DNA from: Treponema sp.
Lineage (GTDB): Bacteria; Spirochaetota; Spirochaetia; Treponematales; Breznakiellaceae
Assembly: GCA_031273835.1 (NCBI GenBank)
Contig: JAISRD010000257.1
Location: forward strand, 1 to 8,122
Direction: 5' to 3'
Length of the DNA: 8,122 nt
Under the pieces are notes generated by a model that was not told the DNA's origin, did no database searches, and saw nothing but the letters and a program-made list of their open reading frames with translations. The translations under genes were made by a program, and so were the position numbers. This document shows positions 1-5,341 of the stretch, one piece after another. Each line of letters begins with the position of its first letter. The first letter of the stretch is position 1.

Positions 1-711
1 GGGCTCGCCGCGGCCCTGGTGGAAAGCGAGGCCGCCCGGGAAGCCCTGGAATATTACGCGGCCTCCCTGGAGGAAAGCGAAAAACCCCTTATCGCCGTTC
101 TGCCTCCGGGACAAGCGGGGGGGCTTCCCGATCCTTCCCAGGCGGAGGCGTGGTTTTCCTCCCCGGTTTTCGATCACATCCTGGTCAGAGAACCCTGGAA
201 AAGAAGTTTCACAAACGCCGAAAACCCCGAACTATCCCCCGGGCTTCTTTTTACGGCCTTTGCGGAAGCCGCCCGGCGGCTCCTCGTCCCCGGCGGCGGC
301 CTGGTCCTCCTCAAATCCCCCCCGGTTTTGGGGGAGCGTATTTCCCGGATTTTGTCCGGCCCCCTGGCGGTAAAGCTTAGGGAGGCGGAAGAGGCCTTTT
401 TCACCGCCGGGTACTGGACCTGGACCGGGGAAACCCTGGAAGGGGCTTTTTCCGCCGCCGGTTTTAAGACCCGCCTCAGCGTCCTGGACCGGCGGGAAGA
501 ACGGCTCCTTACCCGCCGGGACATCGACCGCTGGTTCGATAAGGAAAAATCGGCCTGGGGAAGCAGAATCGCCCCTCTCCTGGGGGACGGGGATTTTTTT
601 ACGCTGAGGGACATGGTCCGGGAACGGGCCGAACAGGGGCCCCTTCTCTGGCAATGGAAGAGCCTGCTCCTGCGGGCGGTAAAGGAAAAAGAGCCCGCCG
701 GTGGAAAATAA
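1..711 (+). CDS. C-terminal part of a protein with a methyltransferase-like domain (5' truncated)
   Basis: The reading frame is open from base 1 to a TAA at 709-711, so at least 236 residues are present and the true start lies upstream; a GTG at 19 is not a credible start. No family is recognised with certainty. A stretch reading FDHILVREPW followed about 40 residues later by LLVPGGGLVLLKSPP resembles motif IV and the following strand of class I SAM-dependent methyltransferases. After it come a charged helical segment, AGFKTRLSVLDRREERLLTRRDIDRWF, and a basic C-terminus. The glycine-rich SAM-binding motif I is not visible and would lie upstream. It could be a stand-alone methyltransferase or the C-terminal extension of a larger protein, for example a RarA-like AAA+ ATPase; that is a guess. 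It ends 186 bases before the first flagellin, which has its own promoter, so it is probably a separate unit. Confidence 0.7.
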   Translation, partial: GLAAALVESEAAREALEYYAASLEESEKPLIAVLPPGQAGGLPDPSQAEAWFSSPVFDHILVREPWKRSFTNAENPELSPGLLFTAFAEAARRLLVPGGGLVLLKSPPVLGERISRILSGPLAVKLREAEEAFFTAGYWTWTGETLEGAFSAAGFKTRLSVLDRREERLLTRRDIDRWFDKEKSAWGSRIAPLLGDGDFFTLRDMVRERAEQGPLLWQWKSLLLRAVKEKEPAGGK

Positions 712-723
712 TGAAAAAAAAGC

Positions 724-751
724 TAAAGTTTTTACGGGGATCTGCCGATAT
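724..751 (+). promoter_or_regulatory. Sigma-28 (FliA-type) promoter for the first flagellin
   Basis: TAAAGTTT at 724-731 and GCCGATAT at 744-751 match the flagellar sigma-28 consensus TAAAGTTT / GCCGATAA at 15 of 16 positions. The spacer is 12 bases (16 from TAAA), one longer than the usual 11 (15). Transcription would start near 757-759, leaving a leader of about 140 bases before the ATG at 898. It follows the stop codon of the upstream gene by only 12 bases and lies just ahead of a flagellin, where this promoter class is expected. Confidence 0.88.
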
Positions 752-758
752 ATGGATC

Positions 759-777
759 GGTGAAGGATCTTTCCGCC
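759..777 (+). promoter_or_regulatory. Possible 5'-end stem-loop of the first flagellin mRNA
   Basis: GGTGAAG (759-765) can pair with TTT plus CGCC (770-772 and 774-777) around a GATC loop, with one bulged C and two G-U pairs. It would sit at the very 5' end of the sigma-28 transcript and includes an A-N-GGA motif (763-767). The stem is weak, so the call is tentative; a 5'-terminal hairpin could protect the message or add a third RNA-binding-protein site. Confidence 0.3.
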
Positions 778-804
778 TGTCCGCGGTTGGGTTGTGAACT
801 ATAT

Positions 805-825
805 TATTCGTACTCCCTACGAATA
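805..825 (+). promoter_or_regulatory. Leader stem-loop with a CTCCC loop
   Basis: TATTCGTA (805-812) and TACGAATA (818-825) form a perfect 8-bp stem around the pentaloop CTCCC. It lies mid-leader in the first flagellin mRNA. The pyrimidine loop is only partly complementary to the GGAGG Shine-Dalgarno, so a direct anti-SD role is not supported. It adds to a leader made almost entirely of consecutive hairpins. Confidence 0.5.
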
Positions 826-854
826 TCGGTTTGCGGGGAAAGAACTTGAGCCAA

Positions 855-892
855 AGAAGACAAGGATGTCTTCTCATGACAATTCAAGGAGG
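855..892 (+). promoter_or_regulatory. CsrA-type GGA-loop hairpin plus Shine-Dalgarno, first flagellin leader
   Basis: AGAAGACA (855-862) and TGTCTTCT (867-874) form a perfect 8-bp stem with the tetraloop AGGA. The central ACAAGGATGT (861-870) matches the last ten positions of the known high-affinity CsrA consensus RUACARGGAUGU, including the paired ACA/UGU arms and the GGA in the loop. A second A-N-GGA (AAGGA, 886-890) is part of the Shine-Dalgarno GGAGG (888-892), five bases before the ATG. The two GGA triplets are 24 bases apart, a distance a CsrA dimer can bridge. CsrA represses flagellin translation this way in Bacillus subtilis (hag) and acts on the flaB leader in Borrelia. Binding here is inferred from sequence only. 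Confidence 0.7.
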
Positions 893-897
893 ATGAC

Positions 898-1758
898 ATG
901 ATCATCAACCACAACCTCAGCGCCATGTTCGCTGACCGTTCACTCAAAGTAACCAACGAAAGCCTTACCAAAGACATGGAGAAGCTGACATCGGGCCTCC
1001 GTATTAACCGGGCAGGGGATGACGCCTCGGGCCTCGCCGTATCCGAGAAGATGCGGAGCCAGATCAGGGGCCTCAATCAGGCGTCGCAGAACGCTTCCAA
1101 CGGCATTTCTTTCATCCAGGTAAGCGAGGGTTACCTCCAGGAAACCCAGGATATTATCCAGAGGATGAGGGAACTGGCCGTCCAGGCCGCCAACGGTATT
1201 TATACCGCGGAAGACCGTATGATGATCCAGGTGGAAGTTTCCCAACTGGTGGACGAAGTCGACCGCATCGCGAGCCATGCCCAGTTTAACGGCATGAATA
1301 TGCTGACCGGCCGCTTTGCCAGGAATACGGGGGAGAATGTTGTTACCTCTTCCATGTGGTTCCACATCGGGGCCAATATGGATCAGCGGGAACAGGTATT
1401 TGTCGGTACCATGACTTCAGCCGGCCTGGGTCTGCGGAATTTGGGGAACGACACTTTCATCACCATCGAAAGTCCCGACGACGCCAACCGGGCCATCGGA
1501 ACCCTGGATACCGCCCTCATGATCATCAACAAACAGCGGGCGGATCTGGGGGCCTACCAAAACCGCCTTGAACACGCGGTCAGGGGCCTGGATATAGGCG
1601 CCGAAAACATGCAGGCCTCGGAATCCCGGATCCGGGATACCAATATGGCGAGCCAGATGGTACGCTATACCACCAACCAGATCCTGGTAAACTCAGGCAC
1701 CGCCATGCTGGCCCAGGCGAACCAGCGGGCAAGTTCGGTCTTGCAGCTTCTACAATAA
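898..1758 (+). CDS. flaB: Periplasmic flagellin core protein FlaB (first copy)
   Basis: This 286-residue flagellin is a core subunit of the spirochaete periplasmic filament. The N-terminal D0/D1 part (about 1-140) carries MIINHN, INRAGDDASGLAVSEKMR and GLNQAS. The C-terminal D1/D0 part (about 200-286) carries NKQRADLGAYQNR, AENMQASESRIRD, SGTAMLAQAN and ends in LLQ. There is no large variable D2/D3 insertion, as usual for FlaB. The VEVSQL peptide (112-117) is where Treponema denticola flagellins are reported to carry an O-linked glycan, so modification is plausible. The segment SSMWFHIGANMDQ (151-163) is typical of treponemal FlaB1/2/3 and is absent in this form from the next gene. The ATG at 898 has GGAGG five bases upstream and gives the conserved N-terminus. 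By synteny it may be the flaB1 equivalent; paralogue numbering is not certain. Confidence 0.96.
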   Translation: MIINHNLSAMFADRSLKVTNESLTKDMEKLTSGLRINRAGDDASGLAVSEKMRSQIRGLNQASQNASNGISFIQVSEGYLQETQDIIQRMRELAVQAANGIYTAEDRMMIQVEVSQLVDEVDRIASHAQFNGMNMLTGRFARNTGENVVTSSMWFHIGANMDQREQVFVGTMTSAGLGLRNLGNDTFITIESPDDANRAIGTLDTALMIINKQRADLGAYQNRLEHAVRGLDIGAENMQASESRIRDTNMASQMVRYTTNQILVNSGTAMLAQANQRASSVLQLLQ

Positions 1759-1797
1759 AGTAGTATTATTGTAGACAGACCCTCATTAATGGGGGTC
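1750..1797 (+). terminator. Tandem hairpins at the 3' end of the first flagellin gene
   Basis: CTACAATAA (1750-1758) and TTATTGTAG (1766-1774) form a perfect 9-bp stem with a seven-base loop; its 5' arm contains the last codons and the TAA stop. Three bases later, 1778-1786 pairs with 1789-1797 (GACCC with GGGTC, then one U-G and three more pairs) to make a second compact stem. No T tract follows, so this is not a canonical intrinsic terminator. It may terminate inefficiently, block 3' exonucleases, or allow partial read-through into the second flagellin. Confidence 0.5.
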
Positions 1798-1806
1798 CGG
1801 CGATCT

Positions 1807-1835
1807 TTGACAAATACCCTTAGGGTTGATACGAA
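1807..1835 (+). promoter_or_regulatory. Sigma-70-type promoter for the second flagellin
   Basis: TTGACA at 1807-1812 is a perfect -35 box. After a 17-base spacer, TACGAA (1830-1835) matches the -10 consensus at three of six positions and is preceded by TGA (1827-1829), an extended -10 element. Transcription would start near 1842, giving a leader of about 153 bases. No acceptable sigma-28 element is seen between the two flagellin genes; a GGCGATCT at 1799-1806 resembles the -10 but has no partner. The weak -10 keeps confidence moderate. Confidence 0.55.
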
Positions 1836-1844
1836 CGACGGAGG

Positions 1845-1883
1845 GGAAAGTTTGCCGGGTATTTCAAGCCCGGCGGACTTTCC
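1845..1883 (+). promoter_or_regulatory. Strong 5' stem-loop in the second flagellin leader
   Basis: GGAAAGTTTGCCGGG (1845-1859) pairs with CCCGGCGGACTTTCC (1869-1883) over 15 consecutive positions, with two G-U pairs in the middle and a nine-base loop. If the promoter call is right, the stem begins about three bases from the 5' end of the mRNA, where such structures are known to protect transcripts from 5'-end-dependent decay. Its 5' arm can alternatively pair over 11 positions (1843-1853 with 1929-1939, two G-U pairs), so two exclusive folds are possible. Confidence 0.6.
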
Positions 1884-1950
1884 GATCCGTTCCGGGAAGG
1901 CCGGGAGAGGCGGCGCGAACCTTCTCTTAAGTTTTCCCCCGTTCGGGTCG

Positions 1951-1989
1951 ATTCCGGCATGGATTGCCGGGATGATCAACTCAAGGAGG
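1951..1989 (+). promoter_or_regulatory. GGA-loop hairpin plus Shine-Dalgarno, second flagellin leader
   Basis: ATTCCGGCA (1951-1959) pairs with TGCCGGGAT (1965-1973) over nine positions (one G-U) around the loop TGGAT. The loop GGA (1961-1963) is part of A-N-GGA (ATGGA, 1959-1963), the core CsrA recognition element. It is 24 bases before the GGA of the Shine-Dalgarno GGAGG (1985-1989) and 34 before the ATG, exactly as in the first flagellin leader, although the stem sequences differ. The bases flanking the SD are also shared (CAAGGAGG). This is a second candidate dual-site CsrA target; its loop-flanking bases fit the extended consensus less well than those at 861-870. Confidence 0.62.
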
Positions 1990-1994
1990 GTTAT

Positions 1995-2843
1995 ATGATT
2001 ATTAATCACAACATGAGCGCCATGTATGCTAACCGCCAGCTGGGGGTTACCAACGCCGATGTAGCAAAGAGTATTGAAAAGCTCAGCTCAGGCATGAGGA
2101 TTAACCGGGCAGGCGACGACGCATCCGGACTCGCGGTTTCCGAAAAAATGAGGGGCCAGATCCGGGGTCTTAACCAGGCCGAGCGCAATATCAACAACGG
2201 AGTGTCCTTTATCCAGGCGACCGAAGGTTACCTTCAGGAAACCCAGGATATACTGCACCGTATTCGGGAACTGTCTGTTCAGTCCGCCAACGGTATTTAT
2301 ACCGAAGAGGATCGTATGCAGATTCAGGTAGAAGTTTCCCAGCTGGTCGATGAAATCAACCGTATTGCGAGCCACGCTCAATTTAACGGTATGAACATGC
2401 TGACCGGCGCTTTTGCCAGCGAAGGACCACGGGTTATGCAGCTCCAGGTCGGGGCCAACATGGATCAGAATGAAAGGGTCTTTATTGGCACCATGACCGC
2501 CGAAGCGCTTGGTTTGCAGACCGTACAGGGAGAGGCCGGAATTATTTCCATCACCACCCCCGACGACGCTAATCAGGCCATCGGAATGGTAGATTCGGCG
2601 CTCAGGCAGATTTCCCGGCAGCGGGCCGATCTCGGCGCTTATCAGAACCGTTTTGAGCTGGCTGCGGAGGGTGTTGCGATCGCGGCGGAAAATATTCAAG
2701 CCGCGGAATCCCGGATCAGGGATGTAAATATGGCCGATCAAATGGTCGATTACACCAAAGACAGCATCCTTAACCAGGCCGGGACCGCCATGCTGGCCCA
2801 GGCCAATATGCGGACCCAGGCGGTACTGCAATTATTAGGTTGA
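1995..2843 (+). CDS. flaB: Periplasmic flagellin core protein FlaB (second copy)
   Basis: This 282-residue paralogue of the upstream flagellin has the same D0/D1 ends: MIINHNMSAM, INRAGDDASGLAVSEKMR, VEVSQL (112-117), SHAQFNGMNMLTG, RADLGAYQNR, AESRIRDVNMADQM and GTAMLAQAN. It differs mainly in the middle. The first copy's TGENVVTSSMWFHIGANMDQ is replaced by a shorter stretch ending MQLQVGANMDQ, so the usual MWFHIGAN of treponemal FlaB is lost. The frame also opens upstream at an ATG at 1959, but that start lies inside the leader hairpin and would add 12 non-flagellin residues. The ATG at 1995 has GGAGG five bases upstream and restores the conserved N-terminus. Synteny suggests a flaB3-like position; its divergence may mean a minor or specialised filament subunit. 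Confidence 0.95.
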   Translation: MIINHNMSAMYANRQLGVTNADVAKSIEKLSSGMRINRAGDDASGLAVSEKMRGQIRGLNQAERNINNGVSFIQATEGYLQETQDILHRIRELSVQSANGIYTEEDRMQIQVEVSQLVDEINRIASHAQFNGMNMLTGAFASEGPRVMQLQVGANMDQNERVFIGTMTAEALGLQTVQGEAGIISITTPDDANQAIGMVDSALRQISRQRADLGAYQNRFELAAEGVAIAAENIQAAESRIRDVNMADQMVDYTKDSILNQAGTAMLAQANMRTQAVLQLLG

Positions 2844-2873
2844 TCCTAATAAACTGTTGGGTTAATCCCAATA
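2832..2873 (+). other. Tandem hairpins at the 3' end of the second flagellin gene
   Basis: TTATTAGG (2832-2839) and CCTAATAA (2845-2852) form a perfect 8-bp stem whose loop holds part of the TGA stop (2841-2843). It is followed by TGTTGGG (2855-2861) pairing with CCCAATA (2867-2873), seven pairs including one G-U. The layout repeats that of the first flagellin: an AT-rich stem straddling the stop codon, then a GC-richer one, with no T tract. The true terminator is further downstream, so a role in mRNA stability or translation termination is more likely. Confidence 0.5.
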
Positions 2874-2881
2874 AAGTCTAT

Positions 2882-2926
2882 CGTTTCAAGAGACTTCTGG
2901 ACGTCGTCTTTTGGAGCAGCGAAACG
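2882..2926 (+). other. Long imperfect hairpin downstream of the second flagellin
   Basis: CAAGAGAC (2887-2894) pairs with GTCTTTTG (2906-2913) over eight positions with one G-U pair. The outer CGTTT (2882-2886) can pair with AAACG (2922-2926) across an asymmetric internal loop. It lies in the 3' untranslated stretch ahead of the intrinsic terminator. No coding potential or known RNA family is recognised here. Confidence 0.35.
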
Positions 2927-2951
2927 GGGCCTTAAGGGGTCCCGCCGCGGA

Positions 2952-2988
2952 GGATGGGGAAGCTCGCGCCCTTTCCTGTCCTTTTTTT
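2952..2988 (+). terminator. Intrinsic (Rho-independent) terminator after the second flagellin
   Basis: GGATGGGGAAG (2952-2962) pairs with CTTTCCTGTCC (2971-2981) over 11 positions, three of them G-U, with an eight-base loop. Seven consecutive T residues follow directly (2982-2988). This is the canonical layout and would close the flagellin transcript about 145 bases after the stop codon. A further small stem, GAGAC with GTCTC (2989-2993, 2998-3002), follows. The G-U pairs make the stem weaker than its length suggests, so some read-through into flaG-fliD is possible. Confidence 0.75.
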
Positions 2989-3027
2989 GAGACAGCGGTC
3001 TCCGCAATGGAAGGCGGGGACATTAAG

Positions 3028-3045
3028 CCGTTTTTCTAAAAACGG
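3028..3045 (+). promoter_or_regulatory. Hairpin just upstream of the flaG ribosome binding site
   Basis: CCGTTTTT (3028-3035) and AAAAACGG (3038-3045) are perfect inverted repeats separated by CT. They end eight bases before the GGAGG (3054-3058) of flaG. Unlike the flagellin hairpins, the loop has no GGA, so it is not a matching CsrA site. It could modulate flaG translation. No convincing promoter is seen between the terminator at 2952-2988 and flaG. Confidence 0.4.
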
Positions 3046-3067
3046 TCATATTTGGAGGTAGAATACT

Positions 3068-3466
3068 ATGGGTATTCAAATAGCCACCGCAGGAAATGGA
3101 TTTCCTCAGCAGGACCTCCCCCAGGAAAGGATTTTGACACGATCCCAGGCCAGGTCCGCGGAGATAAGATCCGCGGTAATGGAGAAAATTCAGGCCTCTT
3201 TGCCGGGAAGCCAGGCATCTCAGCCGGGAAACCACGGGGCCAAGTTACCTGAGATACAGGACACGGCGGCGGACCTTGAGCGGGTTACCTTAGCCTTTAA
3301 CAAAAAACTCAGATTCGTCGTGGATCACCAGTCCCATGAGATAACCGTAAAGGTTATAGATCCCCAGACCGATAAAGTGATCAAGGTGCTTCCGCCCGAA
3401 GAACTGCAGCGGCTTCATAGGAGACTAAAAGAAACCATAGGTTTTCTGTTTGACGAGCGGATTTAA
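3068..3466 (+). CDS. flaG: FlaG family flagellar protein
   Basis: The protein has 132 residues. The C-terminal half (about 68-130) has the FlaG pattern: LAFNKKLRFVVDHQSHEITVKVID, then TDKVIKVLPPEE, then a terminal amphipathic helix. The N-terminal half is polar, rich in Gln and Ser, and probably disordered. FlaG proteins are encoded next to fliD in many bacteria and influence filament length; their exact action is poorly defined. ATG at 3068 is preceded by GGAGG (3054-3058) with a nine-base gap. A second frame opens at 3052 but has no ribosome binding site or family resemblance. The gene lies 22 bases before fliD, so the two are probably co-transcribed. Confidence 0.88.
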   Translation: MGIQIATAGNGFPQQDLPQERILTRSQARSAEIRSAVMEKIQASLPGSQASQPGNHGAKLPEIQDTAADLERVTLAFNKKLRFVVDHQSHEITVKVIDPQTDKVIKVLPPEELQRLHRRLKETIGFLFDERI

Positions 3467-3479
3467 GACCTAAATTCCG
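3458..3479 (+). other. Hairpin across the flaG stop codon, next to the fliD ribosome binding site
   Basis: CGGATTTA (3458-3465) pairs with TAAAT and CCG (3471-3475, 3477-3479), with one bulged T, around an AGACC loop. The flaG TAA lies at 3464-3466, so a ribosome terminating on flaG would open the stem. The 3' arm abuts the fliD Shine-Dalgarno (GGAGG, 3481-3485). The arrangement suggests translational coupling, but the stem is short. Confidence 0.35.
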
Positions 3480-3488
3480 GGGAGGGTT

Positions 3489-5336
3489 ATGTCTGATATT
3501 TACGTTCCGGGGGTAAAAAGCCGCTTTAATACGGAAACCCTTATAGAAGGCCTTATGAAGGTCGAGCGTATTCCCAAAGAACGGGCCGAGAAGACCATAG
3601 AATCCCTTAAAGCGGAAAAGGGGTATTGGCAGGAAATCGGCCTGAGGATAAGTACCCTGCGGGAAAGCGCCCGATCCCTCTACTCTTTTCAGAATCCCTT
3701 TAACGAACGCATCGCCATATCCTCCGACGAATCGGTGCTGACAGGAAACGCCGGACGGACCGCCGTTGAACAGGAACGGAGTTTTATTGTTAAACAGACG
3801 GCAAAGGCGGACCGTTTTTTATCCGAGCCCCTGGATAAATCCTTCAGGGTGGAGCCGGGAAATTACGGTTTTAAGGTCGGAAACGATGAAATAAACCTCA
3901 ATTTCCGGGGAGGCAGCCTTAGGGAATTTACCGAGGCCCTTAACCGCCGGGGAAAGGACAGGATACAGGCGGGTATTATAAATGTAAAATCCGGAACCCA
4001 GTCCCTGCTTATCGAATCCCTCGTTACCGGCGAAGACAGCCGCCTGCAGTTTTCAGGCGCCTCGGAGGATCTTGTTCAAAAAACCGGCATCGCCGATAAG
4101 GCGAACGGCTCAACCCAAAACATCCTTACCGAAACGCGTACCGTGGCCGCCGGGGAACGTTCTTCCCTGCCCTTTAACTCCGATGCTTCCGGTATGGTTC
4201 TCCGTTTCGAGACCGCCACCAAAGTACGCGGCGATACCCCTCCCCTTCCGCCCCGCCGGGATGATATGGCAATGCTCTCCCTTAGCTTCGGCGACGGAAC
4301 CGGCGCTTCCCTCCCCCTTTTGGGGGATTCCGAGAATTTCCAGGTTCATGAATTGAACCTGGAAGACCTGGCCCGGGGAAAAACCATAGTGTCCCTTGAA
4401 ATAACCAATAACAACACCCACCGGGATCTGAGCATACGGAACGTGTCTGTTTTTGATCCCCAGGCCGCTGGGGGATTCAAGCCGAGAAATCCGGTTTCCT
4501 TCGCCCAGGACGCGGTAATTTCCATGGAGGGGATTGAGATACGCCGGAGTACCAACAGTATCGACGATCTGCTTCCGGGGGTAACGATAATCGCCAAGGC
4601 CCCCTCGGACAAGCCGGTGCAGCTTACCATAGAGCCCAACCGCGAAGCCGTAAAGGAAGCGATTATCTCCCTGGTGGGAAATTACAACCGCCTCATGGCC
4701 GAATTGAACGTGGTTACCAGAAACGACGAGCGGGTAATCCAGGAGCTTAGTTACTTAAATACGGAAGAACAGGAAGAAATGCGCAAGCGCCTGGGGGCTT
4801 TTTCGGGGGATTCAACCCTCAGCCAGTTCAGGAACGGCATGCAGAGATCGGTAACCAGCCCCTACGCGACCCAGGCCGAACAGGACCTCCTGCTTCCCCA
4901 GATCGGTATCGGCACCGACGTGCGCCAGGCCGGTTCTTCCGCGGGTTACGATGTATCAAGGATGCGGGGCTACCTGGAAATCGACGAAAAAGCCCTGGAC
5001 ACGGCCCTGGCGGATAAACTGCCCGCCATCCAGCAGCTTTTCGGTTACGATACCGACGGGGATCTGCTGGTTGATTCCGGGGTGGCCTTTGCCCTGGATG
5101 GAATCACCAAACCCTATTCGGAAACCGGCGGCGTACTTTCCCTTAAAACCGGCACCCTGGATTCAAAGATAGATCAGGAACAGCGCCGCATCAGCACCCT
5201 GGACAGGCAGCTTGCGGCAAAGGAAGCCGCCCTTAAGCGGCAGTACGGCAACATGGAAAACGCCTTTTCCAGGATGGAAAAGATGGGGACCTCCCTGGAT
5301 CAATTCAGCCAGCGCGCCAACGCGAACAACCGGTGA
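3489..5336 (+). CDS. fliD: Flagellar filament capping protein FliD (hook-associated protein 2)
   Basis: This 615-residue protein would form the distal cap of the filament and guide flagellin folding as subunits emerge; in spirochaetes this happens in the periplasm. The N-terminal FliD domain (about 5-110) starts VPGVKSRFNTETLIEGLMKVERIPKERAE, the typical leading helix. The central part is variable. The C-terminal FliD domain (about 340-600) has ISMEGIEIRRSTNSIDDLLPGVTI, the IISLVGNYNRLMAELN helix and the terminal coiled coil with the RQYGNMENAFSRMEKMGTSL signature. ATG at 3489 has GGAGG only three bases upstream, a short gap, but the start gives the expected N-terminus and no better one is available. 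It overlaps or abuts the next gene. Confidence 0.95.
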   Translation: MSDIYVPGVKSRFNTETLIEGLMKVERIPKERAEKTIESLKAEKGYWQEIGLRISTLRESARSLYSFQNPFNERIAISSDESVLTGNAGRTAVEQERSFIVKQTAKADRFLSEPLDKSFRVEPGNYGFKVGNDEINLNFRGGSLREFTEALNRRGKDRIQAGIINVKSGTQSLLIESLVTGEDSRLQFSGASEDLVQKTGIADKANGSTQNILTETRTVAAGERSSLPFNSDASGMVLRFETATKVRGDTPPLPPRRDDMAMLSLSFGDGTGASLPLLGDSENFQVHELNLEDLARGKTIVSLEITNNNTHRDLSIRNVSVFDPQAAGGFKPRNPVSFAQDAVISMEGIEIRRSTNSIDDLLPGVTIIAKAPSDKPVQLTIEPNREAVKEAIISLVGNYNRLMAELNVVTRNDERVIQELSYLNTEEQEEMRKRLGAFSGDSTLSQFRNGMQRSVTSPYATQAEQDLLLPQIGIGTDVRQAGSSAGYDVSRMRGYLEIDEKALDTALADKLPAIQQLFGYDTDGDLLVDSGVAFALDGITKPYSETGGVLSLKTGTLDSKIDQEQRRISTLDRQLAAKEAALKRQYGNMENAFSRMEKMGTSLDQFSQRANANNR

Positions 5337-5341
5337 GTTTT

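Noticed and set aside
672..698. GCGGGC / GCCCGC inverted repeat near the end of the first gene as a terminator
   Set aside because: The loop is 15 bases, the repeat lies inside the coding sequence, and the following bases are A-rich rather than T-rich.
1756..1806. Sigma-28 promoter for the second flagellin (TAAAGTAG with GGCGATCT)
   Set aside because: The two elements are about 39 bases apart instead of about 15, and the -35-like part overlaps the end of the previous gene.
1959..1994. Upstream in-frame ATG extending the second flagellin by 12 residues
   Set aside because: The ATG falls inside the leader hairpin, has no Shine-Dalgarno, and would add residues not found on flagellins; ATG 1995 has GGAGG and the conserved MIINHN start.
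2088..2831. 247-codon open frame on the minus strand, plus others opposite the flagellins and 7110-7712
   Set aside because: They mirror strongly conserved coding sequence on the plus strand, have no ribosome binding site or family resemblance, and reflect GC-rich codon use.
898..2843. Tandem flagellin genes as a mobile or phase-variation repeat
   Set aside because: The similarity is that of diverged paralogues with separate promoters; there are no inverted repeats, integrase or recombination sites around them.
3023..3052. TTAAGC...CATATT as a flaG promoter
   Set aside because: The start point would fall at or inside the flaG Shine-Dalgarno, and both boxes match poorly.
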